Assembly: GCA_014529385.2 (NCBI GenBank)
Contig: CM043961.1
Span: 9,922,978 to 9,986,977 of the forward strand
Origin: Adiantum capillus-veneris
Taxonomy: Eukaryota; Streptophyta; Polypodiopsida; Polypodiales; Pteridaceae
DNA: 64,000 nucleotides
Direction of reading: 5' to 3'
A model generated the notes under the pieces. The model was given only the letters and a program-made list of their open reading frames with translations, was not told the DNA's origin and did not search any database. Below are positions 36,029-47,609 of the stretch, one piece after another (positions within the stretch are counted from its first letter, which is position 1; every line of letters starts with the position of its first letter). A program made the position numbers and the translations under genes.

Positions 36029-36262
36029 AACTGACAAAAGTAAATTGATGAAAGTAAATCAATGACAATTGTACACATCATAGGCAAAATCACTTGATTG
36101 TTAAACTTTGCAAATGTAATAGTTACAACACCATTCTCATTATTGAAAAAATATACATGGTTTTCCAATAGTTATAAAAAGACGTATAAACGTCATCTCA
36201 TGATACATATGCTATGACAAAAGGAAACTAATGCTATCTAGCTACGGCTAGACTGACGTCGT

Positions 36263-36915
36263 CTAATCACACGTCTCATCGCGTCCAAGCGACGTATCTG
36301 TCGGATTCTGCAAAAAAAAAACACAATAAGACAGCTTTCTGTAAGTATAAACATATAATTTATAAAAAAATACAACAAATAGAAAAGAGTAAATCCTAAT
36401 ACTAACCATGCCGCCGCAAGAACTTAGAATGTCCATCAGGGCGTTTAAGCCCTTCCTGCCTGCGTACTCGCGCTCGTACGGTGTGGGGTCACATCCTGTC
36501 TTGGCCAATGTCAAAACATACAAAGAATCCATTATGTTAGAATTTAAAAACCCTAAATCCTAAACTGTCAAACCTAAAGAGCAATCCGAAAACACTTACA
36601 AAATCGGCCTCAAATGATGCCCACCCGCCACTCCCCAAGTGGTGCAAGCTCCCTGCCTCTACTCGCGCTTTGGCTACCTCCTTTTGTTGCTTCCACTTGT
36701 CGGGATTCTCGTGCACTGCTTTCTTCGTATTCTTCCAATCTTCTTTGGCCAGCCAACCTGGTCTGTTCCACCCATGCTTAATTTCTTTTTGCACTTCGGA
36801 ACGGTTGTGCTCGCAGTATTCGCACATTCAAATCTTCATCAGGTCTTCATTGAAGCGGTCATCTCATGTTGAAACGGGAAACTCGTCATGCAGCATGCTC
36901 ATGACTCTGTCTTTT
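36263..36915 (-). pseudogene. Transposase_24-like gene of outer CACTA, 3' part
   Basis: The C-terminal part of the accessory En/Spm protein, cut off from its start by the inner element. From the TTT junction it reads through RFNEDLMKI, a stop, then EYCEHNRSEVQKEIKHGWNRPGWLAKEDW, GSGGWASFEADF, an intron, PYEREYAGRKGLNALMDILSS, a second intron (about 36311-36409, GTTAGT...TTTGCAG) and NPTDTSLGRDE. The first intron's acceptor reads GACAT where the inner copy has GACAG, so it would no longer splice there. The 5' part of the same gene lies 12.8 kb away at 49695-50355. Confidence 0.8.
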
Positions 36916-37140
36916 CACTACAAGAGGTTGTGTGCTCTTGTGACGCTGTTAGCGACGGAAATACACTGGGTTTTTATAACCCCCAGCGTCGCTAAAACCG
37001 TCGCTAATAGTCGCTATATAGAGACGCTCATAGTGACGGTCATAGCGACGGTTATAGCGACGTTTACACAGAAGTCTATAGCGACGCTCATAGCGACGCT
37101 ACAGAGCCATAAATAGCGACAGTTATAGCGACGCCCGAGA
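36916..37140. repeat. left terminal and subterminal repeats, inner CACTA
   Basis: After the TIR, at least ten TAGCGACG or CGTCGCTA motifs lie within 200 bp in both orientations. In En/Spm elements such subterminal motifs are bound by the accessory transposase protein. Confidence 0.8.
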
Positions 37141-37299
37141 GAATTTTTTTTTGGTGACAGGGCATTGAATGCCCTGCCACCCATCAACCATATTGTACTT
37201 GATTCACTTTTTTAAAAAAGTGCAAGGGTAGATAATAGACCCAAAATAGTCACCCACAAGACGCATTGTTTGCAAAATTGACAAGCGTAAAATTGACAA

Positions 37300-38624
37300 T
37301 TGTACACATCATAGGCAAAATGAATTTCTCATCGCGTCCAAGCGGCGTATCTGTCGGATTCTGCAAAAAAAGACAATAAGACAGCTTTCAGTAAGTATAA
37401 ACATATAACGACATTTATAAAACAATACAAAAAATAGAAAAGAGTAAATCCTAATACTAACCATGCCGCCGCGAGAACTGAGAATGTCCATCAGGGCGTT
37501 TAAGCCCTTCCTGCCTGCGTACTCGCGCTCGTACGGTGTGGGATCACGTCCTGTCATCGACCACTGTCAAAACATACAAAGATTTCATTATGTTAGAATT
37601 AAAAAACTCATAAACCCTAAACTATCGAACATAAAGAGCAATGCGAAAACACTTACAAAATTGGCCTTAAGTGATGCCCATCCACCGCTCCCCAAGTGGT
37701 GCGAGCTCCCTCCCTCTACTCGCGCTCTAGCTGCATCCTTTTGTTGCTCCACTTGTCGGGATTCTCGCGCGCTGCTTTCTTCGCATTCTTCCAATCTTCT
37801 TTGGCCAGCCAATCTGGCCTGTTCCACCCATGCTTGATTGCTTTTTGCACTTCGGAACGCTTGTGTTTGCAGTATTCGCGCATCCGAATCTTCATCAGGT
37901 CTTCATTGAAGCGATGATCCCGTGTTGGAACGGAAAACTCATCATGAAGTATGCTGATGACTCTGTCTTTTAAATCACTTGGTACTTCACTCCATTTGTT
38001 TAGTATGTAGTGTCTAAACAGCTGAGAGCAAAGACCACGCATGCGCGAGATCACCTTCTTGCCGTCATCATCCATGATGATGCCGCCGCTGAAGTCGACG
38101 GAGTAAGGCAAGTCCTCTGGCCGGTGACGCGTGAACCTGGGTGTCCCGGCAGGGATCTCCAGCGGCGTGTCGATGGGGGTACGGACGTCAGGTGTCTCCA
38201 CCGGCGTCTGGGCCCCGAAGCGAGGAGTGTCGAGTGGGGTGGCTCCTGGCGGAGTAGGTAGAGGTGTGTAGCTGCTAGGAACAGTCAGCCGCGCAAAACC
38301 TGGCGTAGATGGCGATGCTGTGGCTGGTGTGGGGGCGGGCAAAGAAGGGGAGGGTAAAGAGCCTCGTCGAACACGAGGCGGTGTGGAGGCATCGGCGGTG
38401 GAATCCCCACAACAACTGCCACAACCACCACTAGAGCGCCGGTGTCTAGACGAGTGTGAAGATCGTCTCGCCGACACCGAAGCTTCGGAGCGCGCCGAAT
38501 GCTCCGAAAGAGAGGGAGATGCGGATGGAGTAGGAACGCGTGATGATGCGCTGAAGCGATGACGCTCCACGTACCACTGTCTCTGATGATGTGACAAAGA
38601 AGAAAGAAACTCCTCATCATCCAT
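37300..38624 (-). pseudogene. Transposase_24-like (Ptta/En/Spm) gene of inner CACTA
   Basis: The accessory, probably DNA-binding, protein of the element. The start is ATG at 38624-38622, two bases after a TTTAATGCAG acceptor. The N-terminus MDDEEFLSSLSHHQRQWYVE is followed by a long Ser/Pro/Thr-rich disordered region with PTPSASPSLSEHS and TPVETPDVRTPIDTPLE, then SGGIIMDDDGKKVISRMRG and the conserved domain LFRHYILNKWSEVPSDLKDRV, MREYCKHKRSEVQKAIKHGW and WLAKEDWKNAKKAARENPDKW. A single base is missing near 37747-37750 relative to the outer copy, shifting the frame before GSGGWASLKANF. Two introns follow (donor GTAAGTG at about 37656; second ending TTTTTTGCAG at about 37362). Confidence 0.85.
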
Positions 38625-38896
38625 ACCTGCATTAAACACACGAATATTTAAACTTAATATTGAATGAATAGAGTAGACAATGACGCAAAGACCATTAAAT
38701 ACAATGACGTAATGATGCATATAAATACAATGACGCAATGAATTGAGTGAAAGAAGAGGTAAGTCGAAAACTCAGAATTTTCAATCAAAAGATGTGAGCG
38801 CGAGTAGAAAAGAGCGTTATACACCATGGAAGGTACTTAGAGAGCCAGAGCTTTTACAACACAGAGCAAAATTGTTCAAATACAATATTTGTGGCT

Positions 38897-41800
38897 TTAA
38901 GAGATCTCTCTCTCATCCTCGCATAACTCAGCATAACCTCCTATATCTATATAGAGCTCTCCGTTTAAACACATATCCTCTGTTTCATTTTGTAGCTCCT
39001 CTGCATGCACCCCATATAGAGTAGTAGAATCTTGATGCTCGTCTGGCACCACCGCAGCGGCTTCTGATTGAGCATCTTCTCTGATCTCCTCCATTGATGC
39101 CGTTGTGATTGGCACATGGTAGCCTTCATACGTCCTTGCACTACGAGGGGCTACCTCTATGACGTACCACCAGTTTGATGTAGACTTTGTAGGATGAAAT
39201 ATTACCTGCCAGAGCCACATAACTTACATGAGATCTTTCAAGCACATAACTTGTAAAAGGGGGATGTTAACTATTTACATACTTACTTGTTCACAATGCT
39301 CGGGTAGTACGAAAGTGTCTCTTAGGTCGGTCCATTTCTTAGTAGAATCCACCTCAAGAAAATCAGACTTTCCTCTACGCACAGTAGCGTTGCGACCCTC
39401 CATGATTATCTTGAACCATTACACGTCGAACAAGTCGACAAAAAATCCTCTGTAATCGATCCTCAAAATCTCTTGTAGCGTGCCGAAGTAAGTGAGTTCC
39501 GCCACCACAAGATCTGCATCAGAGGAACGTCGTCGACTAAACTGTTCAAATTTTGCCATGATTCCACAATCTTGAGTAAAACGCTTTTTGTCGATCCGTT
39601 CCACCCTAAAATGTCGACCTTTACACCATGATGCTGTGTATGACTTACACTACAACGAACAAAGATTATGAGTGGCCGTTCAAACGTTTAGAAATAAAGT
39701 CACTAGCTAGTCGTACATTGCAAACTTACCTTGGTCGCGCAACCCCGAGAGTACTCCCACTCTTCCTCAGTCACTTCGCCACCGCATTGTTGTGCGCTTT
39801 TCAATTGGTTGTGCAACCATCTTAAGCTCATGAATGTTGGTAGGCTCTCCAGACCCGTCGGATAGTGCATCGGTGGTCGTCTTCCCAGTCTCCACTCGAT
39901 TCGTGCCCTTTGTCGCTCTTACTTTGCATCCTCATATTGTGAAATCCACTTTTGCATCACTGGATTGTGAAGCATGCAAAATCGGTTGATTTTAGCCTCG
40001 AGATCTTCCGTCATCTTCTTCTCAACACCGAGATTGCACATGACAATCCCAGATATGCGCTCATCATCTATGGTTCGCCATAGCGTGTCCCGGGCTTGAT
40101 CAAATCCGTCTAGCCACTCTCCAATGTACACTAGGGACTCTGATACCAACCAACCTTCTGCCATGCTACCCTCCGGACGTGCCTTTTGACGCACATATCC
40201 CTTAAGCGTTTTCATGAAACGTTCTAAGAAGAACATCCATCTGGAATGAACTGTGCCAGCTATTTCCACCTCATCAACTATGTGAACAAGAAGATGCACC
40301 TGAATGGTTAGCATGGTAGTAGGAAAATGTTTCTCAAACATGCACACAAGCTCCGCAGCATTTAGTTTGGTGAATGGTATGGAGACTACGTTGATCTCCT
40401 TTTGTGAGATCCATTGCACCAGCTTTGCAAGTTTGTAGATTGTGTTACGGATGTCGAGAGACAAACATCCCTCAATGGCAACCGGTAAAATAAACTGTAA
40501 AGTATGTGCAGCAATGATATTAAAGTCCACATTTTATGCAATGATATTAAAGTCCACTATGAACGTACCTGACACATTTTATGCCAATCGTGTGACTTCA
40601 AACCGGTAAGCTTTCCTTCTTTAGTAAAACACGTTCGGAGCGAGTGCATTACGCCAGTGGGGGTCCGCAAAGATCGAATGGTCTCTTTTACTTTGCGTTC
40701 TTGGGCTCCTGTGAAAATCCATGGTGCTTTAGGGAGTTTTATCGATCCATCAGACGCTGTTTGCGGCCAATATTGCTCCATACGATCCACATTTCTAAGG
40801 TCAACTCTGGCTCCCAAAGTATCTTTCTTGCCGGTCAGATGGTCCCATAGTAGATTACCCACATTCTTGAATATGTGCATTGGATCGAGCAAGTGATTGA
40901 TCATGAGTCGGGGCCAGTATGGTAACTCGTACCATAGAGATAGTCTCTTCATCCCTGGAGGCAATCCGTCATCTCACATCTCCTTCTGCTCTAACCATGC
41001 TTGTGCCGACATCCTTGGTGGCTCTCTTCCCAAAAAGCCGTCGCGTAACACATGATTCTCTGGAAGATACGCTTGATGACCTTCGTAGATTTGCTTCTTC
41101 AGTGAGGGCGTTCTATGTGCATTCAGTCTAGGTCCACATGTGACACATGCTCTGTATCTGCTTGTTTGAAGCCCTGCATGTATACACATGATAATAGATC
41201 AACTATGGAAAAAAACAAGATTTACAGTGTCTGAGTGAGGAGTGTCAATAGATCACCTGAGCATTCTGTTAGCCCGGGATAGTCATGCATGGTCCACATT
41301 AGAATGCCTCTAATCAAAGCATTCCGTCGTCCTGTGTGTCGGCTCATATTCACCACCTCTATGCCAATCCACAATTGTTGTAGCTCTTCCAATAGTGGAC
41401 GAAGATACACATCCATATTCTCCACTTTATATCGCCCTGGCACAATCAAGCTTAGCCATATGCCCCTTCTTCGTAGTCAACCACGGGGGAATGTTGTAGT
41501 TGACGATGACAACGGGCCATACACTGTAAGATGTTGATCTTTGACCAAATGGATTTACGCCATCCATAGCCAGGCCTAAGCGCAAATTTCAAGCTTCCCT
41601 GGCAAAATCCGACCATGTTCCATCTATATGTTTCCAGGCTGCGCAATCTGTAGGAATTCGTAGCACACCATCTGAAGATTTATTCTCCTCATGCCATGAT
41701 GCTAGGGCGGCCATGGACTTACATTCGAAGAAATTCTTGATGCGAGGAAGCAGAGGAAAATGTCGCAAAACCTTTTGTGGAATTTTTTTCCCGTGGAGAT

Positions 41801-42623
41801 CTACTCGATATCTTTCGGAATCACATTTCGGACACTTCTCCATGTCTATGTATTCCCCTCTGAAAAGAATGCAGTCATTAGGACAAGCGTGGATAGAATT
41901 GTAATCCATCCCCAAGTTTTGCAAAATCTTTCTTGCTTCATCTCGGGAATCTGGCATCACATTGTCAGCTGGTAGTATGTGCTCTTTAAGCAATCTACAC
42001 AACATAAAAATACGATACAGTCGTGTAAAAATCTATCAGATCATTATACATTTAGAGTTTTATTAAAGTAAACTAATTGTAATAGATCACCTGAAAAGCG
42101 TTGTGACGCTAGTGTCACTCCATCCAAACTTTGCCTGCATGTTGAGAAGAACCAGGAGTGCTTTCAATCTAGACATACGTGCTCCATTATACAATGGCAT
42201 ATCGGCTTCACTTTTCATATCATCATAGATAAGCCTTTCTGAATCCATGATCGTCTCGATCATTTCATCAATCTCGGGCTCAAACATTGCCTCGTTGGGA
42301 ATGTGCTCTGCATGATCATCCCCCGAGCTGTTAGAGGCTACATCTTGTGGCCTCACATATGCTGCTTGACCAAAGCGCCTACGAACACGTCTATTGGGTT
42401 GCAAGATTGCTGCTTGTTGGCCAGCGTTAGAGTCCGACGAGTTATAATTAACAACAACTCGATCTATAATAGATGGATCGAACTCGCCAAATTCGCGAAC
42501 GTGCTGCAAAGAAACACATCTTGTCCATCGCACAGCATGCTTGCATTGATTACAAGGACATAAGACCCTCATTGAGAGATAGGTGTTTCGGTTGGACGGT
42601 CCCACATCCTCGTCACTACTCAT
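38897..42623 (-). pseudogene. Tnp2-like En/Spm transposase of inner CACTA
   Basis: Exon 1 from ATG 42623 gives MSSDEDVGPSNRNTYL and a transposase-associated zinc site VLCPCNQCKHAV. An intron (about 41995-42090) precedes HACPNDCILFRGEYIDMEKC, KIPQKVLRHFPLLPR and a stop at 41589-41591. Further on are ACVTCGPRLN, a TGA at 40974-40976, then LPYWPRLMINHLLDPMHIFKN and LWDHLTGKKDTLG. Next is the DUF4218-like section (39919-40530: FPTTMLTIQVHLLVHIVDE, HSRWMFFLERFMKTLKGYVR, ARPEGSMAEGWL). The C-terminal DUF4216-like part (about 39650-38897) has FGTLQEILRIDYRGFFVDLF, a stop and SNWWYVIEVAPR. Domain order is complete for a plant CACTA Tnp2, but several stops rule out function. Confidence 0.88.
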
Positions 42624-42685
42624 AATGAGGATAAAAATCTTATAACCTGGACAACAAATTTAATATTCTATTGGCATTCTTCGTC

Positions 42686-42688
<3 letters not shown>

Positions 42689-42754
<66 letters not shown>
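42689..42754. repeat. (CT)n microsatellite, left half, at LINE insertion
   Basis: 66 bp of CT ending at the LINE 5' end. Its other half is at 47550-47607. Copies A and C have a single unbroken tract at the same place. Confidence 0.96.
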
Positions 42755-42757
<3 letters not shown>

Positions 42758-42954
42758 GCAGCCGTTTTTTGACCTAGTAGATAGCAGTCCACTCTTTTGA
42801 TCATAACTTTTTCATCCGAACTCCGATTTGGGTGATCTATAGCCTCAATCGAAGAGAACAAAGTCCTCTACGCATTGATGTAAAGACATAAATTTTCAGA
42901 GTTATGGAAGGCATTTCTGTAGCAGCATTTCCGAAGTGAACAGGTTCAACAAAA

Positions 42955-43932
42955 TTGATTCTCATCTCCTATTTTACATACAATGTCTTCAGCACTCGCA
43001 AGGGTTCTTCTTCTTCAACAAGGTCCACAACCATTGTGGAAAATGATCCAAAATCTCCTAAGTGTGGAGATAGCAACACAACCACCCAACCAACGACATC
43101 GGAAACCATGATCATGGCGTACTTGGTATCATTGCAAGAGACCGTAAACAAACAAGGCGAAGACTTACGAGCACTTGCAATGGAGAATGGCACACTAAGG
43201 GTACTTGTGGTTGAGAATGAGAATCTCAAGAGGACACTTGAGATGCAAACAACACGTTTGATGCAACTTGAAGAGGAAGTCAAGGAATGTAAACGCTCTC
43301 CTGTGGACTTGAATGCTTTGAAGGAGCGGATGAGCAAAGTAGAGCATGACCATGTATTGAAAGAGGATAAATTTGACACTATGAGCCAGGATGTATGCGA
43401 CATGAAAAATGTATGCACAAACAAGTCTTGGGCTGATGTATGTGGTAGCAATGTGGTTTCTAATTCCTCACTCATGCAAGCTATGGTTCAAACAAAGAAT
43501 GTTGAGAATGTGGATGTGGAGGAGTTGAAGGAACGAGAGCGACATTCCAAGAACATTGTTATTCGTGGAATTCCCGAAGAGAAGTTAGAGACACCTCCTT
43601 CTCTTGCCATTGTTATTGAAGATTTCTTCAAAACCCACTTTGGCATGTCCGGAGTTATGGTCTATGGAGCACATAGAGTGGGGAAGCAAGGAGCTCCTCG
43701 CTCGGGAGAACGGCCAATTGTATGCACCATGCCAGATGAGACCAAGCGAAAGATTATCCTTGATAATAGTTGGATCTATTTGAGGGATACAAAATATTTT
43801 GTATGTGAAGATCGCACTATTAAGCAACAAAATATGCGTCGCAAGGCATATGAGGAAAAAAATAATAAAAACAAGGAGATCTCTCATGAAGAAAATGTGC
43901 CCAAGGAGGAGGAAAGTCTCTCAAGAAAATAG
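42955..43932 (+). CDS. LINE ORF1: coiled-coil, L1 ORF1p-like RNA-binding protein
   Basis: The open frame is uninterrupted. The first ATG in frame is at 43108, giving about 274 residues; the frame is open upstream to 42955. A predicted coiled coil (YLVSLQETVNKQGEDLRALA, ENENLKRTLEMQTTRLMQLE) is followed by an RRM-like and C-terminal domain with RHSKNIVIRGIPEEKLE, VYGAHRVGKQG, ERPIVCTMPDETKRKIIL and DRTIKQQNMRRKAYEEKN. This is the layout of vertebrate-type L1 ORF1p (Transposase_22), a trimeric nucleic-acid chaperone that coats LINE RNA. Many angiosperm L1 elements instead carry an RRM-plus-CCHC ORF1. It ends six bases before the ORF2 frame opens. Confidence 0.75.
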   Translation: MILISYFTYNVFSTRKGSSSSTRSTTIVENDPKSPKCGDSNTTTQPTTSETMIMAYLVSLQETVNKQGEDLRALAMENGTLRVLVVENENLKRTLEMQTTRLMQLEEEVKECKRSPVDLNALKERMSKVEHDHVLKEDKFDTMSQDVCDMKNVCTNKSWADVCGSNVVSNSSLMQAMVQTKNVENVDVEELKERERHSKNIVIRGIPEEKLETPPSLAIVIEDFFKTHFGMSGVMVYGAHRVGKQGAPRSGERPIVCTMPDETKRKIILDNSWIYLRDTKYFVCEDRTIKQQNMRRKAYEEKNNKNKEISHEENVPKEEESLSRK

Positions 43933-43938
43933 GGATGC

Positions 43939-45345
43939 GTGACCTATGAGACCGAGTTACAATTGAAAATATGCTTTTGGAATTGTAATGGATACCCATG
44001 GAATGCGGGGGTTGGCATTGATGAACTAACAAGCAAAGCCGATGTTGTACTTCTTGTTGAAACTTGGGAGCATGATACACAAAGAATTAACGGCTTGGAG
44101 GATTACAATGTACATTCATTGATGTGGTCAAAGAATCTCAAGCAACGAAGAGGACAAGGAGGGTTAGCATGTATGGTTAAGAAAGGATTGGAAGATTTTG
44201 TATCAATTGTGAAAGATGACAAGTACAAACGTTATGTATGGCTGAAAATTATGACACCAAAAAGAGCACCCATTTTTGTAGCCGGTTGCTACATTCCTCA
44301 TCATGATTCTCCCTTTTATGCTTGCATGGATAGAGATCAACCATTTTCTGTTTTGGAAGAGGACATTGCTTATTTCAAAGGTGAAGGTGATGTTATTGTA
44401 TTTGGGGATATGAATGCTCGCACAAAAACATTGCAACAGGATACTCAACAATTTAATATGCCATACATTTCAAGGGAGTTGGAGGAAGTTCACTTGTATG
44501 ATCGTACTTCAATGGATGAGAAAGAGCCGGATCACTATGGAAAGTTACTTTTACACATGTGTAATAGCACGGGTATGCTCATTGCCAATGGTGTATCTTT
44601 GTGGAGTGGAACCAATCGATTTACATGTAGGAGACATAATGGGGATAGTGTGATTGACTATATGCTACTCTCTGAAGCCATCATGTATCGCATAAAGAGT
44701 TTTATGTTTGGTCAATGGACCCCGGAATCCGACCATCGCACCTTATGTATTGACCTTTCATGTGGAGAAGCAACTAAGCATGATAATCTCAGCCAAAGGA
44801 AAGAGAAGTTATCACTATGTATGGATTTCAAACGGGCACCAATGTACATTGAAATGGTTGAGCAAAAATTATGGATGACAAAGCTTCAATGTGATGCACC
44901 ATTGGAAACTAAATGGGAAGCTTTCAAGAAAGCTATTTGTTCTTGTGCGGAAGAATGCTTTGCCATAAAGCATCTCCATGGTATCAACAAAGATAGATCA
45001 CGCAAAAGGTGGTTTGATAAAGAATGTCAAGATGCTCGAAAGTCCTTGATAAAGCTTGATACAACTATGGACAAAGACAACTATCAAAGTCATTTGCATA
45101 CATACAAGGCATTGATTCAAAAGAAGAGAAGAAGATGGGAAGTAAAGCAACAAGAATTTCAAGTCCAAGAAAAGGCAAATGCATGTGGAAGATTTTGGAG
45201 AAACTTGAGAGGCAAGCGGGTTGAGAATTTTGGTAGCTTGAGTTTAGTGGATATGTACACACATTGTAGGCAATTATATGAGCAAGAAAATACTGAAAAA
45301 TGCCATTTTATGGTTCACTCCCATGTATGCCGTCTTTTTTTACTA
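43939..45345 (+). pseudogene. LINE ORF2, endonuclease part
   Basis: An AP-like endonuclease nicks target DNA for target-primed reverse transcription. Motifs in order: CFWNCNGYPW (Asn), VVLLVETWEHD (Glu), GCYIPHHDSPF (Tyr), VFGDMNARTKT (Asp, Asn), GDSVIDYMLLS, and PESDHRTLC (Asp, His). All expected catalytic residues are visible. A linker of about 200 residues follows, rich in Lys and Gln. The frame has no clear ATG: it is open from GTG 43939, just after the ORF1 stop, so ORF2 may have been made by reinitiation or the ATG lost. The frame breaks between 45290 and 45345, near an A5 and a T7 run, just before the reverse transcriptase. Confidence 0.88.
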
Positions 45346-47006
45346 TTGAGGATGTATGCGGTGGGCTTGAAAAGTTGGCCACTCGCAAAGCGGGAGATCT
45401 TCAAGGTATCAAGCCGGAGATGATCAAATGGACAGGAGATTTTACCCATGAGTGGATGTGTGATATGTTCAACCTTGCACTTCAACATGGTATGCCTTAT
45501 GATTGGAGTACTAATTGGGTTAAGCCTTTGCATAAAGGAGGGGATGTAAAGAATGTAAGCAACTACAGGACTATAATGATTGGGTCTCTTATGGCAAAGT
45601 TGTTTGGGTGCATAATGGAGATGAAATTGAGTGATTGGGTTGAAGAGAATGACAAGCGTGCAAAGGGACAAGCGGGTTTTCGTCGATGCCATAGCACCAT
45701 TGATCATCTTGTCACTCTTCGTGTTCTCATGGAGGAAAGTCGGTTGAAAGGCAAGCGATTGTATTGTTGTTTTGTGGACTTTAAGAAAGCCTTTGATATG
45801 ATTCCACATAACAATTTGTGGAGAAGGATGGAAGAACTCCAAGTGCCAAGTGAGTTTATGCTTGCGGTTTCTCGAATCTATGAGAAGGTGATTTGTCAAT
45901 TGCGCATGGGAAGAGAAATTTCAGAAATTTTTGTAAGCACTATTGGGGTTAAACAAGGATGTCCATTGTCACCAACTCTGTTTGGTCTATGCATCGATCA
46001 ATTGGAACAAATGGTACTTGACTTTATGCAAGAAGAAGGCATTGAAGAGGTCACTATTTGCAATGCGGTAATCATGCTTTTGTTGTATGCGGATGATGTA
46101 GTGCTTCTAGCACACACTTTAGAAGATGCACAAAAGCTTATGGTTGTCCTTGAGAACTTTTGCTTGCATAGTGGGCTGATTGTAAATGAATCCAAAACAA
46201 AGGTTATGCTTGTGAAAACCAACCATAAGGAGAAGCCATGCATTGTGTACAACAACGAGACACTTGAAGTTGTTGAGAGCTTTAAGTACCTTGGCCTTGA
46301 GGTTCCATCCAATCACAAGTGGCATGAATGTGCTATGCGTCGTTTGGAAGCGGGAAAGAGAGCATATTATGCATTTGAGAACATGTGTAATGCGGGAAAC
46401 ATCAAGTGTTGGGTTCTCAAGAAGTATCTTTTTGATGCATTGGTGACACCGGTTCTTCTTTATGGAGTTGAAGTGTGGGGCGGGAGCATCTCAAAGTCTA
46501 CTTGGAAAGAGTTTGAGAATGTCCAAAAGCGTTTTCTTACAAACTTTCTCCAAGTTAAGACACAAACACCATATATGCTCCTACTTCTTGAGTCGGGATC
46601 TCTTCCAATTGAGGTTATGGGCATGGAAAGGGTTGTGGAGTACATGATAAAGATGCGTCAAAACCCCTCACATCGACTTCCTACAATTGCATGGGAAGCA
46701 AGCAAAAAAGTTCAAAAGACGCATAAAAGCAAGATCTTGAGCACGGGATGGATGCAAGACATAAAGAAGTGGTTTGGGAGATGGGATGCATTACACTTGC
46801 TACATGATGCTTCAGTTGACTCTCAAGTGAATGAAGTTTTTCTACAACGCCAATGTATTACGGCTTGGGAGAAATCCGGTGGGTCACGCTTCATACATTA
46901 CACCACCTATATTGCCCCCAACTACAAAACCATGTTCTTCGCTGAGAGAGGAAACCGTACTCACACTTACACTTGCTACATGATGCTTCAATTGACTCTC
47001 AAGTGA
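45300..47006 (+). pseudogene. LINE ORF2, reverse transcriptase part
   Basis: The catalytic core of the element. It contains DLQGIKPEMIKW, VKPLHKGGDVKNVSNYRTI, KRAKGQAGFRRCHSTIDHL, CCFVDFKKAFDMIPHNNLW (first catalytic Asp), GVKQGCPLSPTLFGLCIDQ and the YADD box at 46086-46097, then NESKTKVMLV. The thumb and a C-terminal region (ALVTPVLLYGVEVWGGSIS) follow. The frame is open until 47006, where it is terminated because a 176-bp tandem duplication (not a multiple of three) shifts the reading frame. It is out of frame with the endonuclease. Confidence 0.92.
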
Positions 47007-47152
47007 ATGAAGCTTTTCTACAACGCCAATGTATTACGGCTTGGGAGAAATCCGGTGGGTCACGCTTCATACATTACACCACCTATATTGCCCCCAACTA
47101 CAAAACCATGTTCTTCGCTGAGAGAGGAAACCGTACTCACACTTACATGCTT
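46801..47152 (+). repeat. 176-bp tandem duplication within LINE ORF2
   Basis: TACATGATGCTTCA at 46801 recurs at 46977, and GAAACCGTAC at 46951 recurs at 47127. The two copies differ at only a few bases, so the duplication is recent relative to the element. Confidence 0.95.
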
Positions 47153-47506
47153 GAGCCTATTCCCTTGTCCGCGATACGCACTATCGCAGCAATTCGGCTT
47201 AGCTCCCATTTCCTTCGATGCGAGATAGGGCGTTGGGGCAATGGAGAAGAGTCAAATCGATTGTGCACATTATGCTCACTGCAAGTTCGAGAGTCTGAGT
47301 ACCACACACTACTAGAGTGCTCAGCTTTTGATCACATCCGAACTTGCTTCTCTCACATTTTCAACCATAACTTAGACCTACACACTTTCCTCTCCCAGCC
47401 AAAGTGTGGGCTCTCCATTGCGACTCTCATCACTACAATTTTGGAGCATCGAGAGTTACTCATCAGCCATACACATACTACATCACATGTAACTTTGGTC
47501 CCATAG
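46973..47506 (+). pseudogene. LINE ORF2 C-terminus with zinc-knuckle-like site
   Basis: Reads through the second duplication copy (MLHDASIDSQVNEAFLQRQC, ITAWEKSGGSRFIHY) and continues LEPIPLSAIRTIAAIRL to CTLCSLQVRESEYHTLLEC, a C-x2-C...H-x4-C site like that at the end of many LINE ORF2 proteins. It ends at TAG 47504-47506, about 45 bp before the tail. The sequence is in a different frame from the main reverse transcriptase part because of the duplication. Confidence 0.85.
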
Positions 47507-47546
47507 GTCATATTTGACCTCCGAGGACGATAATAAAATCTATCTA

Positions 47547-47549
<3 letters not shown>

Positions 47550-47607
<58 letters not shown>
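47550..47607. repeat. (CT)n microsatellite, right half, at LINE insertion
   Basis: 58 bp of TC following the LINE's TATC tail. CACTA sequence resumes with TACCTCACATTC. Confidence 0.95.

Positions 47608-47609
<2 letters not shown>

Larger units (their letters stand above)
42755..47549 (+). mobile_element. L1-like LINE retrotransposon, nearly full length
   Basis: About 4.8 kb with the two-ORF layout: ORF1 (RNA-binding coiled coil), then ORF2 with AP-endonuclease, reverse transcriptase and a C-terminal zinc site. The 5' end begins AGTGCAGCCG directly after a CT tract and the 3' end is AATAAAATC(TATC)n running into another CT tract. Any target duplication is hidden in the CT repeat. A frameshift between endonuclease and reverse transcriptase, plus a 176-bp duplication near the end, make this copy defective. 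Confidence 0.9.

Noticed and set aside
37588-37827. Separate small gene MEQARLAGQRRLEECEES
   Set aside because: It is the inner Transposase_24-like gene read after its one-base deletion; its second half matches the outer copy's GSGGWAS region.
38010-38562. Plus-strand open frames over the Transposase_24-like gene
   Set aside because: They are antisense shadows of a GC-rich, Pro/Ser-rich coding region.
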